From Pseudomonas sp. S30 (lineage in GTDB: Bacteria > Pseudomonadota > Gammaproteobacteria > Pseudomonadales > Pseudomonadaceae): a stretch of DNA of 64,000 nucleotides. The stretch lies in contig NZ_JACVTO010000017.1 of NCBI RefSeq assembly GCF_016518545.1, forward strand, positions 1 through 64,000, written 5' to 3'. Numbering within the stretch: position 1 is the first letter of the stretch; every line of letters starts with the position of its first letter. Below, piece by piece: positions 24,675 to 34,434 of this stretch. The notes beneath the pieces were generated by a model. That model was not told where the DNA came from and did no database searches. It was given only the letters and a program-made list of their open reading frames with translations. The translations under genes were made by a program, and so were the position numbers.

Positions 24675-26293
24675 CCAGTTTGCATGCCGATGAGGCGTTT
24701 CTCGACCATTACCAGTTGAGCCACGATCCGTTCGCGCCGCGTGTGCCCGGGTTCAAGTTCTTCCCGGCCCAGCGCAAGCCTGTGCTGGGCCAGCTGCATC
24801 ATCTGGCGCGCTACAGCCACCTGATGCTGGTGGTCACCGGCCCGCATGGCAGCGGCAAGACCCTGCTGCGCCAGGCCCTGGTGGCCAGCACCAACAAGCA
24901 GTCGGTGCAGAGCGTGGTGGTGTCCGCGCGCGGCGCCAGCGATGCCGCCGGCGTACTGGGCCAGGTGGCCCAGGCATTGAGCGTGGCGCAGCCCCAGGTT
25001 CAGGCCATCCTGTCCCAGGTGGTGCAACTGGCGCTGACTGGCCAGGAAGTCTATCTGTTGGTGGACGATGCGGAACAACTCGAGGAGTCGGCACTCCAAG
25101 CGTTGCTGGAATTGGCGGCCGGTGTCCCCGAGGGGCGCCCGCACGTATTCCTGTTCGGCGAGCCCTCGCTGATCGCCGGGTTGGACGAGCTCAGTGCCGA
25201 GGAAGAACGCTTCCACATCATCGAACTCGCCCCCTACAGCGAAGAGGAAACCCGCGAGTACCTCGAGCAGCGCCTGGAAGGCGCGGGTCGGGGGCTGGAG
25301 GTGTTCAGCGCCGAGCAGATCGCCGAGATCCATGAAAACGCCGACGGTTGGCCGGGCAACATCAATCAGGTGGCCCGCGATACCTTGATCGAAGCCATGA
25401 TCGCGACTCGCAGTACCGAGAAGCGACCCTCCATGGGGTTCAAAATGCCTAAGAAACACGTGCTCGCGCTTTCTGCCGTGGTGGTGGTCGCCGTTGCGGC
25501 AGCCGTCCTGATGCCCAAGAAGAGCGACAAGGCGCCGGCCGAGACGCCGGCTGCGCAGGCCCAGTTGCCGTTGGGGCAAGGGCAATCCGGCGGCAACGGC
25601 GCGCCGACGGTCGAATTCTCCGGTTCCTCGCAGCCGATGCCGCTGCCGCTGGTGGGACAGTCCCAGCCGGTGATGCGCGAACCCTTGGCCCAGGCCGCAG
25701 GCATGGGCGATGGCGAGGAGGGTGGTCCAGCGGGTAACACCGCCCTGCAACCGTCTGCGCCATCCACCGCGGTACCGCCAACCGTCACCACTACCGCGCC
25801 GCCCCAGGGCGTAGCGGCTGGTCCTGCGCCGACCCCTGCGCAACCTGTGGTGAGCGCGCCGGCTCAGACCGTGGCTCAGGCACCCAAGCCTGCGGCCACC
25901 CAGCCGACCAAGGCGACTGCACCAGCGGCCAAGCCGGCGCCGACCCAGGTAGCGACTGCCAAACCTGCCACCAAGGCCGTGGAGAAGAGCACCGGTGGCG
26001 CTGGCAACAGCAGCTGGTACAGCGGGCAGAAGGCTGGCAACTACGTGGTCCAGGTGTTCGGCACCAGCAACGAATCGGCCGCCCAGTCCTTCGTCAAGGA
26101 GCAGGGTGGCGAGTATCGTTACTTCAAGAAGACCCTGCAGGGCAAACCGCTGTATGTGGTGACCTACGGGAATTTCGCCAGCCGCGATGCCGCGGCGGCT
26201 GCAATCAAGAGCTTGCCAGCGAAGGTCCAGGCTGGTAAACCTTGGCCTCGTACCGTCGGCAGCGTTCAACAAGAGCTGGCCACGGCCCGCTGA
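24671..26293 (+). CDS. DamX-like AAA ATPase with SPOR domain
   Basis: This 540-residue protein joins an N-terminal ExeA/GspA-like AAA domain (DHYQLSHDPFAPRVPGFKFF, Walker A TGPHGSGKT at about residues 56-64, Walker B-like VYLLVDDAEQLEE) to a membrane span near residue 265 (LALSAVVVVAVAAAVLM), a long Ala/Pro/Thr/Gln-rich linker, and a C-terminal SPOR domain (YVVQVFGTSNESAAQSF, VVTYGNFASRDAA). DamX of E. coli is a SPOR division protein in the same aroK-aroB-damX position; here the ATPase domain is retained. It probably acts at the septum with peptidoglycan. A hairpin follows at 26353. Confidence 0.88.
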   Translation: MTSLHADEAFLDHYQLSHDPFAPRVPGFKFFPAQRKPVLGQLHHLARYSHLMLVVTGPHGSGKTLLRQALVASTNKQSVQSVVVSARGASDAAGVLGQVAQALSVAQPQVQAILSQVVQLALTGQEVYLLVDDAEQLEESALQALLELAAGVPEGRPHVFLFGEPSLIAGLDELSAEEERFHIIELAPYSEEETREYLEQRLEGAGRGLEVFSAEQIAEIHENADGWPGNINQVARDTLIEAMIATRSTEKRPSMGFKMPKKHVLALSAVVVVAVAAAVLMPKKSDKAPAETPAAQAQLPLGQGQSGGNGAPTVEFSGSSQPMPLPLVGQSQPVMREPLAQAAGMGDGEEGGPAGNTALQPSAPSTAVPPTVTTTAPPQGVAAGPAPTPAQPVVSAPAQTVAQAPKPAATQPTKATAPAAKPAPTQVATAKPATKAVEKSTGGAGNSSWYSGQKAGNYVVQVFGTSNESAAQSFVKEQGGEYRYFKKTLQGKPLYVVTYGNFASRDAAAAAIKSLPAKVQAGKPWPRTVGSVQQELATAR

Positions 26294-26665
26294 TCCTTCC
26301 GGGCGGCAGCACCCCGCCGCCCAGTTGCTGAGCGAATCCCGGATCTCTCGACAGCCTGCTGCGTTCATGCGCGGCAGGCTTTCGTGTCCCAGGCTGCCGG
26401 CCACGAGCCAGCGCATGCAGCCAAGGCTGAATCGCTTCATGCCTAGCTAGTGCTCTATCATGGTGCGCATTGCTAAACATTCAAAATTGCGACATAAACC
26501 TTTAGCGATTCGTCGTTAATGTTTGTGGGCGGCTCCGTCGCTGTGCAACAATGGTTTCCCATTGCCCCCGCAAAAAAGCTGGCATTCGACCGGTGTGGAT
26601 GGTAAGTGGTTGTACTAAAAAGAGATTTGCCTTGGTTGAGAGGCGAACCTGGTGAGAATGTGTCT
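26294..26665. other. Intergenic region between damX-like gene and gltB
   Basis: This 372-base gap holds no supported gene. Its first part contains a terminator-like hairpin (26353-26380). The second part, from about 26450, is AT-richer and should carry the gltB promoter and regulatory sites, since glutamate synthase is usually nitrogen-regulated; I could not fix a -35/-10 pair with confidence. In-frame codons upstream of the gltB ATG are open but not conserved. Confidence 0.5.
26353..26382 (+). terminator. Terminator-like hairpin after the damX-like gene
   Basis: AGCCTGC (26353-26359) pairs with GCAGGCT (26374-26380), extended inward by partial pairing. Only three T follow (TTT then CG), so it is weak or factor-assisted. 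Confidence 0.55.
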
Positions 26666-29600
26666 ATGAAAACCGGTCTGTACCATCCAGAAGAATTCAA
26701 AGATAACTGTGGTTTCGGCCTGATCGCCCACATGGCGGGCGAGGCGAGTCATCACCTCCTGCAAACGGCTGTCGAGGCCCTGACCTGCATGACCCACCGC
26801 GGTGGGATCAACGCAGACGGCAAGACCGGTGACGGTTGCGGCCTGCTCATGCAGAAGCCCGACCAGTTCCTGCGCACCGTGGCTCAAGAGCATTTCGCCG
26901 TCGAATTGCCCAGGCAGTACGCGGTCGGCATGGTGTTCTTCAATCAGGATCCGATAAAGGCCGAAGCGGCCCGCGCCAACATGGATCGCGAGATCACCCA
27001 GGCTGGCCTGCAACTGGTGGGTTGGCGCAAGGTGCCGATCGATACCAGCGTGCTGGGCCGACTGGCGCTGGAACGCCTGCCGCAGATCGAGCAGGTGTTC
27101 ATCGGCGGCGATGGCCTGAGCGATCAGGAAATGGCCATCAAGCTGTTCAGCGCACGTCGCCGTTCGTCGGTGGCCAATGCCCACGACGCCGACCACTACA
27201 TCTGCAGCTTTTCCCACAAGACCATCATCTACAAAGGCCTGATGATGCCGGCGGACCTCACCGCCTTCTACCCGGATCTGGGCGATGAGCGCCTGAAGAC
27301 CGCGATCTGCGTCTTCCACCAGCGGTTCTCCACCAACACCCTGCCGAAGTGGCCGCTGGCCCAGCCGTTCCGCTTCCTCGCCCACAACGGCGAGATCAAC
27401 ACCATCACCGGCAACCGCAACTGGGCCATGGCCCGTCGCACCAAGTTCGCCAACGACCTCATTCCCGATCTCGAAGAGCTCGGCCCCCTGGTCAACCGCG
27501 TGGGCTCGGACTCCTCGAGCATGGACAACATGCTCGAATTGATGGTCACCGGTGGCATCGACCTGTTCCGTGGCGTGCGCATGCTGGTCCCGCCGGCCTG
27601 GCAGAACGTCGAGACCATGGACGCCGACCTGCGCGCCTTCTACGAATACAACTCCATGCACATGGAACCGTGGGACGGCCCGGCCGGCATCGTGATGACC
27701 GAAGGCCGCCACGCGGTGTGCCTGCTCGACCGCAACGGCCTGCGCCCGGCGCGCTGGGTGACCACGCGCAACGGCTACATCACCCTGGCCTCGGAAATCG
27801 GCGTGTGGAACTACAAGCCCGAGGACGTCATCGCCAAGGGGCGAGTGGGTCCGGGGCAGATCTTCGCCGTGGACACCGAGACCGGTCAGATCCTCGACAC
27901 CGACGCCATCGACAACCGCCTCAAGTCGCGCCATCCCTACAAGCGCTGGCTGCGCCAGCATGCCCTGCGCATCCAGGCGACCCTCAGCGACGACCAGGGC
28001 GTGGCCAGCTACGACAGCGACCAGCTCAAGCAGTACATGAAGATGTTCCAGGTCACCTTCGAGGAGCGTGACCAGGTGCTGCGTCCGCTCGGCGAACAAG
28101 GCCAGGAAGCGGTCGGCTCGATGGGCGATGACACGCCGATGGCCGTGCTGTCCCAGCGCGTGCGCTCGCCCTACGATTTCTTCCGCCAGCAGTTCGCCCA
28201 GGTGACCAACCCGCCGATCGACCCGCTGCGCGAAGCGATCGTCATGTCCCTGGAGATCTGCCTGGGCGCCGAGCGCAACATCTTCCAGGAGTCCCCCGAG
28301 CATGCCTCGCGGGTGATCCTCAGCTCGCCGATCATCTCGCCCGCCAAATGGCGCTCGCTGATGAGCCTGGAGCGCGAAGGCTTCGACCGGCAGGTGATCG
28401 ACCTCAACTACGAGCAGGGCCTGGGCCTGGAAGCGGCCATCCGCAACATCGCCGACCAGGCCGAGGAGGCGGTGCGCAGCGGCAAGACGCAACTGGTGCT
28501 CAGCGACCGCTTCATCGCTCCGGGCAAGTTGCCGGTGCATGCCGCGCTGGCCGTCGGCGCGGTGCACCACCGCTTGACCGACCAGGGCTTGCGTTGCGAC
28601 AGCAACATCCTGGTGGAAACCGCGACCGCCCGTGACCCGCATCACTTCGCCGTACTGTTGGGCTTCGGCGCGTCGGCCGTGTACCCCTACCTGGCGTACG
28701 AAGTGCTGGCCGACCTGATCCGCACCGGTGAAGTGCTGGGCGACCTGGGCGAGGTGTTCAAGTACTACCGCAAGGGCATCTCCAAGGGCCTGCTGAAGAT
28801 CCTGTCGAAGATGGGCATCTCCACCATCGCCTCTTACCGGGGTGCGCAGCTGTTCGAAGCCATCGGCCTGTCGGACGAGGTCGTGGGCCTGAGCTTCAAG
28901 GGCGTGTCCAGCCGCATCAAGGGCGCACGCTTCGAAGACCTGGAAAGCGACCAGAAGCTGCTGGCCGCCGAGGCCTGGAGCGCGCGCAAGCCAATCCAGC
29001 AGGGCGGCTTGCTCAAGTTCGTGCATGGCGGCGAATACCACGCCTACAACCCGGATGTAGTCAACACCCTGCAAGCGGCGGTACAGCAGGGCGACTACGC
29101 CAAGTTCAAGGAATACACCGCGTTGGTCGACCAGCGCCCGGTGTCCATGCTGCGCGACCTGCTGAAGGTCAAGGTGGCCGACCAGGCACTGGCGCTGGAG
29201 CAGGTCGAGCCGGTAGAGGCGATTCTCAAGCGCTTCGATTCCGCCGGCATTTCCCTGGGCGCGCTGTCGCCGGAAGCCCACGAGGCGCTGGCCGAGGCGA
29301 TGAACCGCCTGGGCGCGCGTTCCAACTCCGGTGAGGGCGGTGAAGATCCAGCGCGCTACGGCACGCTCAAGAGCTCGAAGATCAAGCAGGTGGCCACCGG
29401 CCGCTTCGGCGTCACCCCCGAGTACCTGGTCAATGCCGAGGTGCTGCAGATCAAGGTGGCCCAGGGCGCCAAGCCTGGTGAGGGCGGCCAGTTGCCGGGC
29501 GGCAAGGTCAACGGCCTGATCGCCAAGCTGCGCTATGCGGTGCCCGGCGTGACGCTGATTTCGCCGCCGCCGCACCACGACATCTACTCGATCGAAGACC

Positions 29601-31111
29601 TGGCCCAGCTGATCTACGACCTCAAGCAGGTCAACCCGCAGGCGCTGGTGTCGGTCAAGCTGGTGGCCGAGGCGGGCGTCGGCACCATCGCTGCCGGCGT
29701 GGCCAAGGCCTATGCCGACCTGATCACCATTTCCGGCTATGACGGCGGCACCGGCGCTTCGCCGCTGACCTCGATCAAGTATGCCGGCGCGCCCTGGGAG
29801 CTGGGCCTGGCCGAAACGCACCAGACCCTGCGCGGCAACGACCTGCGCGGCAAGGTGCGGGTGCAGACCGACGGCGGCCTGAAGACCGGCCTGGACGTGA
29901 TCAAGGCGGCGATCCTCGGCGCCGAGAGCTTCGGCTTCGGCACCGCGCCGATGATCGCCCTGGGCTGCAAGTACCTGCGCATCTGCCACCTGAACAACTG
30001 CGCCACCGGCGTGGCGACCCAGAACGACAAGCTGCGCAAGGACCACTACATCGGCACCGTCGACATGGTGATCAACTTCTTCACCTTCGTCGCCGAAGAA
30101 ACCCGCGAGTGGCTGGCCAAGCTGGGTGTGGCCAGCCTGGGCGAGCTGATCGGCCGCACCGACCTGCTCGACGTGCTGCCCGGCGACACCGAGCGCCAGC
30201 AGCACCTGGACTTGACGCCGCTGCTGGGCAGCTCGCACATTCCGGCCGACAAGCCGCAGTTCTGCGAAGTCGACCGCAACCCGCCGTTCGACAAGGGCGA
30301 GCTGGCCGAGCGCATGGTCGAAATGGCCTTGCCGTCGATCCGCGACCAGGCCGGTGGCGAGTTCGCGGTGGATATCTGCAACTGCGACCGCTCCATCGGC
30401 GCGCGGATCTCCGGCGAGATCGCCAAGCGCTACGGCAACCAGGGCATGGCGGCCAAGCCGATCACCTTCCGCTTCAACGGCACCGCCGGGCAGAGCTTTG
30501 GCGTGTGGAACGCCGGAGGCCTGCACCTGCACCTGGAAGGGGACGCCAACGACTACGTCGGCAAGGGCATGACCGGTGGCAAGCTGACCATCGTGCCACC
30601 GGCCGGTAGCCCGTTCGAGACCCAGCACAGCGCCATCGTCGGCAACACCTGCCTGTATGGCGCCACCGGCGGCAAGCTGTTCGCCGCCGGTACCGCTGGC
30701 GAGCGCTTCGCGGTGCGCAACTCCGGCGCCCACGCGGTGGTCGAGGGCACGGGCGATCACTGCTGCGAGTACATGACCGGCGGCTTCGTCTGCGTGCTCG
30801 GCAAGACCGGCTACAACTTCGGCTCCGGCATGACGGGCGGGTTCGCCTACGTGCTCGACCAGGACAACACCTTCGTCGACAAACTCAACCACGAGCTGGT
30901 GGAAATCCAGCGCATCAGTGGCGAGGCGATGGAGGCCTACCGCAGCCACCTGGCGCGGGTCCTGGCCGAGTACGTCGAGGAAACCGGCAGCGAGTGGGGG
31001 CGTGAGCTCTGCGAGAACCTGGACGACTACGTGCGACGCTTCTGGTTGGTCAAGCCCAAGGCGGCCAACCTCAAGCAACTGCTGTCCAGCACCCGCGCCA
31101 ACCCGCAATAA
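26666..31111 (+). CDS. gltB: Glutamate synthase large subunit
   Basis: GltB with GltD forms NADPH-dependent GOGAT, making two glutamates from glutamine and 2-oxoglutarate. From ATG 26666 the protein has 1481 residues. A 14-residue propeptide (MKTGLYHPEEFKDN) precedes Cys15, the N-terminal nucleophile of the glutaminase domain. The central and FMN-binding synthase domains follow, with a [3Fe-4S] motif CKYLRICHLNNC near residues 1101-1112. The C-terminal GXGXG beta-helix domain (YMTGGFVCVLG, NFGSGMTGG) ends the protein. gltD follows after about 120 bases with palindromic sequence. Confidence 0.97.
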   Translation: MKTGLYHPEEFKDNCGFGLIAHMAGEASHHLLQTAVEALTCMTHRGGINADGKTGDGCGLLMQKPDQFLRTVAQEHFAVELPRQYAVGMVFFNQDPIKAEAARANMDREITQAGLQLVGWRKVPIDTSVLGRLALERLPQIEQVFIGGDGLSDQEMAIKLFSARRRSSVANAHDADHYICSFSHKTIIYKGLMMPADLTAFYPDLGDERLKTAICVFHQRFSTNTLPKWPLAQPFRFLAHNGEINTITGNRNWAMARRTKFANDLIPDLEELGPLVNRVGSDSSSMDNMLELMVTGGIDLFRGVRMLVPPAWQNVETMDADLRAFYEYNSMHMEPWDGPAGIVMTEGRHAVCLLDRNGLRPARWVTTRNGYITLASEIGVWNYKPEDVIAKGRVGPGQIFAVDTETGQILDTDAIDNRLKSRHPYKRWLRQHALRIQATLSDDQGVASYDSDQLKQYMKMFQVTFEERDQVLRPLGEQGQEAVGSMGDDTPMAVLSQRVRSPYDFFRQQFAQVTNPPIDPLREAIVMSLEICLGAERNIFQESPEHASRVILSSPIISPAKWRSLMSLEREGFDRQVIDLNYEQGLGLEAAIRNIADQAEEAVRSGKTQLVLSDRFIAPGKLPVHAALAVGAVHHRLTDQGLRCDSNILVETATARDPHHFAVLLGFGASAVYPYLAYEVLADLIRTGEVLGDLGEVFKYYRKGISKGLLKILSKMGISTIASYRGAQLFEAIGLSDEVVGLSFKGVSSRIKGARFEDLESDQKLLAAEAWSARKPIQQGGLLKFVHGGEYHAYNPDVVNTLQAAVQQGDYAKFKEYTALVDQRPVSMLRDLLKVKVADQALALEQVEPVEAILKRFDSAGISLGALSPEAHEALAEAMNRLGARSNSGEGGEDPARYGTLKSSKIKQVATGRFGVTPEYLVNAEVLQIKVAQGAKPGEGGQLPGGKVNGLIAKLRYAVPGVTLISPPPHHDIYSIEDLAQLIYDLKQVNPQALVSVKLVAEAGVGTIAAGVAKAYADLITISGYDGGTGASPLTSIKYAGAPWELGLAETHQTLRGNDLRGKVRVQTDGGLKTGLDVIKAAILGAESFGFGTAPMIALGCKYLRICHLNNCATGVATQNDKLRKDHYIGTVDMVINFFTFVAEETREWLAKLGVASLGELIGRTDLLDVLPGDTERQQHLDLTPLLGSSHIPADKPQFCEVDRNPPFDKGELAERMVEMALPSIRDQAGGEFAVDICNCDRSIGARISGEIAKRYGNQGMAAKPITFRFNGTAGQSFGVWNAGGLHLHLEGDANDYVGKGMTGGKLTIVPPAGSPFETQHSAIVGNTCLYGATGGKLFAAGTAGERFAVRNSGAHAVVEGTGDHCCEYMTGGFVCVLGKTGYNFGSGMTGGFAYVLDQDNTFVDKLNHELVEIQRISGEAMEAYRSHLARVLAEYVEETGSEWGRELCENLDDYVRRFWLVKPKAANLKQLLSSTRANPQ

Positions 31112-31114
31112 GGC

Positions 31115-31196
31115 AGCTGCAAGGGCGAGCTCAGGCTGCCGCTAGCAGCGGCCTGGGCTCGCCGGGCTTACGTGATCGTCTTGCGGCTTGCAGCCT
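31115..31196. repeat. Nested imperfect palindromes between gltB and gltD
   Basis: An inner stem pairs GGCGAGCTCAGGC at 31124 onward with AGCGGCCTGGGCTCGCC (31147-31163). Outer elements AGCTGCAAG (31115-31123) and CTTGCAGCC (31188-31196) face each other. Similar GCTGCAAG/CTTGCAGC half sites occur between betA and betB. It may be a REP-like element or an mRNA stability hairpin. Confidence 0.5.
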
Positions 31197-31230
31197 GATG
31201 CGCGCAGCTGCTGTTGAGAGGTTTTGAAAA

Positions 31231-32649
31231 ATGGCTGAACGTCTGAGTAACGACTTCCAGTTCATCGAAGTGGGCCGCAAGGACCCGAAAAAGAAGCTGC
31301 TGCGTCAGCGCAAGAAGGAGTTCGTGGAAATCTACGAGCCCTTCAAGCCGCAGCAGTCCGTGGAGCAGGCACACCGCTGCCTGGGTTGCGGCAATCCGTA
31401 CTGCGAATGGAAGTGCCCGGTGCACAACTTCATTCCCAACTGGTTGAAGCTGGTGTCCGAAGGCAACATCCTGGCGGCGGCGGAGCTGTCCCACCAGACC
31501 AACACCCTGCCGGAAGTGTGCGGTCGCGTGTGCCCGCAGGATCGTCTGTGCGAGGGCGCCTGCACCTTGAACGATGGGTTCGGTGCGGTAACCATCGGTT
31601 CGGTGGAGAAGTACATCACCGATACCGCCTTCGCCATGGGCTGGCGTCCGGACATGTCCAAGGTCAAGCCGACCGGCAAGCGCGTCGCCATCATCGGTGC
31701 CGGCCCTGCCGGGCTGGGTTGTGCCGACGTGCTGGTGCGGGCCGGCGTGACGCCGGTGGTGTTCGACAAGAACCCGGAAATCGGTGGTCTGCTGACCTTC
31801 GGCATCCCTGAGTTCAAGCTGGAAAAGACCGTGCTGAGCAACCGCCGCGAAGTCTTCACCGGCATGGGCATCGAATTCCGCCTGAACACCGAAGTGGGCA
31901 AGGACATCTCCCTGGAGCAGTTGCTGGCCGACTACGACGCCGTGTTCATGGGCATGGGCACCTACACCTACATGAAGGGCGGGTTCCCCGGCGAGGACCT
32001 GCCGGGCGTGCACGATGCGCTGGACTTCCTGATCGCCAACGTCAATCGCAACCTGGGCTTCGAGAAGTCGCCCGAAGACTTCGTCGACATGCAGGGCAAG
32101 CAGGTGGTGGTGCTCGGCGGTGGCGACACGGCGATGGACTGCAACCGCACCTCGATCCGCCAGGGCGCCAAATCGGTGACCTGCGCCTACCGTCGCGACG
32201 AAGCGAACATGCCCGGTTCGCGCAAAGAGGTGAAGAACGCCAAGGAAGAAGGGGTCAAGTTCCTCTACAACCGCCAGCCCATCGCCATCGTCGGCAACGG
32301 CAAGGTCGAAGGGGTGAAGGTAGTCGAGACTCGCCTGGGCGAACCGGATGCCCGTGGTCGCCGCAGCCCCGAGCCGATCCCCGGCTCCGAGCAGATCCTG
32401 CCGGCCGATGCCGTGGTGATCGCCTTCGGCTTCCGTCCGAGCCCGGCGCCCTGGTTCGAGCAGCATGGCATCCAGATGGACAGCCAGGGCCGTGTGGTCG
32501 CGCCGGAGAAGGGCCGCTTCAAGCACCAGACCAGCAATCCGAAGATCTTCGCCGGCGGCGACATGGTGCGCGGCTCCGACCTGGTGGTGACCGCCATCTT
32601 CGAAGGCCGTACCGCCGCCGAAGGCATCCTGGATTACCTGGAAGTCTGA
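31231..32649 (+). CDS. gltD: Glutamate synthase small subunit
   Basis: GltD is the flavoprotein that passes electrons from NADPH through iron-sulfur clusters to GltB. The 472-residue protein has N-terminal cluster cysteines C50, C53, C58 and C62 (CLGCGNPYCEWKC) and a second group in CGRVCPQDRLCEGAC. The FAD-binding motif IIGAGPAGLGC and the NADPH-binding VVLGGGDTAMD follow. AGAGG lies upstream of the ATG. Length is normal. Confidence 0.97.
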   Translation: MAERLSNDFQFIEVGRKDPKKKLLRQRKKEFVEIYEPFKPQQSVEQAHRCLGCGNPYCEWKCPVHNFIPNWLKLVSEGNILAAAELSHQTNTLPEVCGRVCPQDRLCEGACTLNDGFGAVTIGSVEKYITDTAFAMGWRPDMSKVKPTGKRVAIIGAGPAGLGCADVLVRAGVTPVVFDKNPEIGGLLTFGIPEFKLEKTVLSNRREVFTGMGIEFRLNTEVGKDISLEQLLADYDAVFMGMGTYTYMKGGFPGEDLPGVHDALDFLIANVNRNLGFEKSPEDFVDMQGKQVVVLGGGDTAMDCNRTSIRQGAKSVTCAYRRDEANMPGSRKEVKNAKEEGVKFLYNRQPIAIVGNGKVEGVKVVETRLGEPDARGRRSPEPIPGSEQILPADAVVIAFGFRPSPAPWFEQHGIQMDSQGRVVAPEKGRFKHQTSNPKIFAGGDMVRGSDLVVTAIFEGRTAAEGILDYLEV

Positions 32650-32664
32650 AGCGACCCTGCGTGA

Positions 32665-32699
32665 CGTGGGAGTGGGGCCGACCCCTCCCACGCGCGTTT
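32665..32699 (+). terminator. Terminator-like hairpin after gltD
   Basis: CGTGGGA (32665-32671) plus GGGG pair with CCCC plus TCCCACG (32682-32692) with a two-base bulge and a CCGA loop. GCGCGTTTC follows, so the T-run is short. It separates gltBD from hemE. Confidence 0.65.
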
Positions 32700-32820
32700 C
32701 GCCATCCCGCCCGCAGCGATCCTTGACCCACGGCACCCGATAGACAAAAGCCATGGCCGCGACCGTGCCTTTTGCGCTGGCGTCTGAGAAAATGCCCGCA
32801 CTTTTTTGCTGGATGCCGAC

Positions 32821-33885
32821 ATGACTGCCCTGAAGAACGATCGTTTCCTGCGTGCATTGCTCAAGCAGCCCGTGGACGTCACCCCGGTGTGGATGATGCG
32901 CCAGGCCGGCCGCTACCTGCCGGAATACCGCGCCAGCCGCGCCAGCGCCGGCGACTTCATGAGCCTGTGCAAGAACCCGCAGTTCGCCTGCGAGGTGACG
33001 CTCCAGCCGCTGGACCGCTACCCCCTGGACGCCGCGATCCTGTTCTCCGACATCCTCACCATCCCCGATGCCATGGGCCAGGGCCTGTACTTCGAGACCG
33101 GCGAAGGCCCGCGCTTCAGGAAGGTCGTCAGCACCCTGGCCGACATCGAGGCGCTGCCGATTCCCGATGCGCACCAGGACCTGGGCTACGTGATGGATGC
33201 GGTCAGCACCATCCGCCGCGAGCTCGATGGCCGCGTGCCGCTGATCGGCTTCTCAGGCAGCCCCTGGACCCTGGCCACCTACATGATCGAGGGCGGCTCG
33301 TCGAAGGACTTCCGCAAGACCAAGGCCATGCTCTACGACCAGCCCGAGGCGCTGCACCTGCTGCTGGACAAGCTGGCGCAATCGGTGACCGCCTACCTCA
33401 ACGGCCAGATCCAGGCCGGCGCCCAGGCTGTGCAGATCTTCGACACCTGGGGCGGCGCGCTGTCGTCGGCGGCCTACCAGCGTTTCTCGCTGGACTATAT
33501 GCGCAAGATCGTCAGCGGCCTGATCCGTGAGCACGACGGCCGCAAGGTACCGGTGATCCTGTTCACCAAGAACGGCGGCCTGTGGCTGGAAAGCATCGCC
33601 GAGGCCGGCGCCGACGCGCTGGGCCTGGACTGGACCTGCGACATCGGTGATGCCCGTCGCCGCGTGGGCGATCAGGTGGCCCTGCAAGGCAACATGGACC
33701 CGACCGTGCTGTACGCCAGGCCCGAGGCCATTCGCCAGGAAGTGGCGCGCATCCTGGCCAGCTACGGTCACGGCAGCGGCCACGTGTTCAATCTGGGCCA
33801 TGGCATCACCCCGGAAGTCGATCCTGCCCATGCCGGGGTATTCATCGAAGCGGTTCACGAGTTCTCGGCGCAGTACCACGGCTGA
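32821..33885 (+). CDS. hemE: Uroporphyrinogen decarboxylase
   Basis: HemE removes four carboxylates from uroporphyrinogen III to give coproporphyrinogen III in heme synthesis. From ATG 32821 (MTALKNDRFLRALLKQ) the protein has 354 residues. The substrate-binding signature RQAGRYLPEYR is at residues 27-37, with the catalytic Asp in FSDILTIPDAMG and the second signature FSGSPWTLATYMIEGG. It reads as a single gene after the gltD hairpin. Confidence 0.97.
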   Translation: MTALKNDRFLRALLKQPVDVTPVWMMRQAGRYLPEYRASRASAGDFMSLCKNPQFACEVTLQPLDRYPLDAAILFSDILTIPDAMGQGLYFETGEGPRFRKVVSTLADIEALPIPDAHQDLGYVMDAVSTIRRELDGRVPLIGFSGSPWTLATYMIEGGSSKDFRKTKAMLYDQPEALHLLLDKLAQSVTAYLNGQIQAGAQAVQIFDTWGGALSSAAYQRFSLDYMRKIVSGLIREHDGRKVPVILFTKNGGLWLESIAEAGADALGLDWTCDIGDARRRVGDQVALQGNMDPTVLYARPEAIRQEVARILASYGHGSGHVFNLGHGITPEVDPAHAGVFIEAVHEFSAQYHG

Positions 33886-34026
33886 CGCAGTCGTCTCAGG
33901 CGCGGTGCGTTCACATCCACAAGGCTGTGGACGCCGCTTCGCTTCGAGACGGATGCAGGATTAAGCTTGAATTCAGCGATCGTCGCTAATCTGGTCCCAT
34001 CGAAACCCAAACAGGACCCGATCATC

Positions 34027-34374
34027 ATGAAAGCACGTTATCTGCCCCTGATCCTCGCCCCGCTCTTCAGCACTGCTGCCCTGGCCGCCGGTTACACGGG
34101 CCCGGGCGCGCAGCCCGTCACCACCGTCGCCGCTGCCAATGAAGCGGCCGACGACACTCCGGTGGTGCTGCAGGGCTACATCACCAAGAAGATCAACAAC
34201 GACGACAAGTACGAGTTCAAGGACAACACCGGCACCATCCATGTCGAGATCGACAACGAAGACCTGCCTGTCACGCCCTTCAATGAGAAAACCCAGGTGA
34301 AGCTCACCGGCGAAGTGGAAAAACACCTCATGAGCCGCGAAGTGGATGTGGACATCGTCGAAATCGTCAAGTGA
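34027..34374 (+). CDS. BOF/YgiW-YdeI family periplasmic OB-fold protein
   Basis: The 115-residue protein starts at ATG 34027 with a signal peptide (KARYLPLILAPLFSTAALAA). The mature domain is a small OB fold of the YgiW/YdeI (DUF388) type, with VVLQGYITKKINNDDKYEFKD-type strands (VVLQGYITKK first) and VQLTGEVEKHL-like VKLTGEVEKHL near the end. Family members in enteric bacteria are linked to oxidative and peptide stress tolerance. It appears monocistronic and converges on the MFS gene. An upstream in-frame extension lacks a signal and was rejected. Confidence 0.87.
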   Translation: MKARYLPLILAPLFSTAALAAGYTGPGAQPVTTVAAANEAADDTPVVLQGYITKKINNDDKYEFKDNTGTIHVEIDNEDLPVTPFNEKTQVKLTGEVEKHLMSREVDVDIVEIVK

Positions 34375-34434
34375 CACCACCCTGCGGGCGGACCGGGATG
34401 AGCTTCACAGCCTCTCGCTCGGCCCGCAGGCGTT

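Noticed and set aside
26615..31108. Minus-strand open frame of about 1497 codons opposite gltB
   Set aside because: It is the mirror of a very GC-rich gene with G/C at third positions. Its translation is rich in His, Gln, Arg and Val without domains, while the plus strand is unmistakable GltB.
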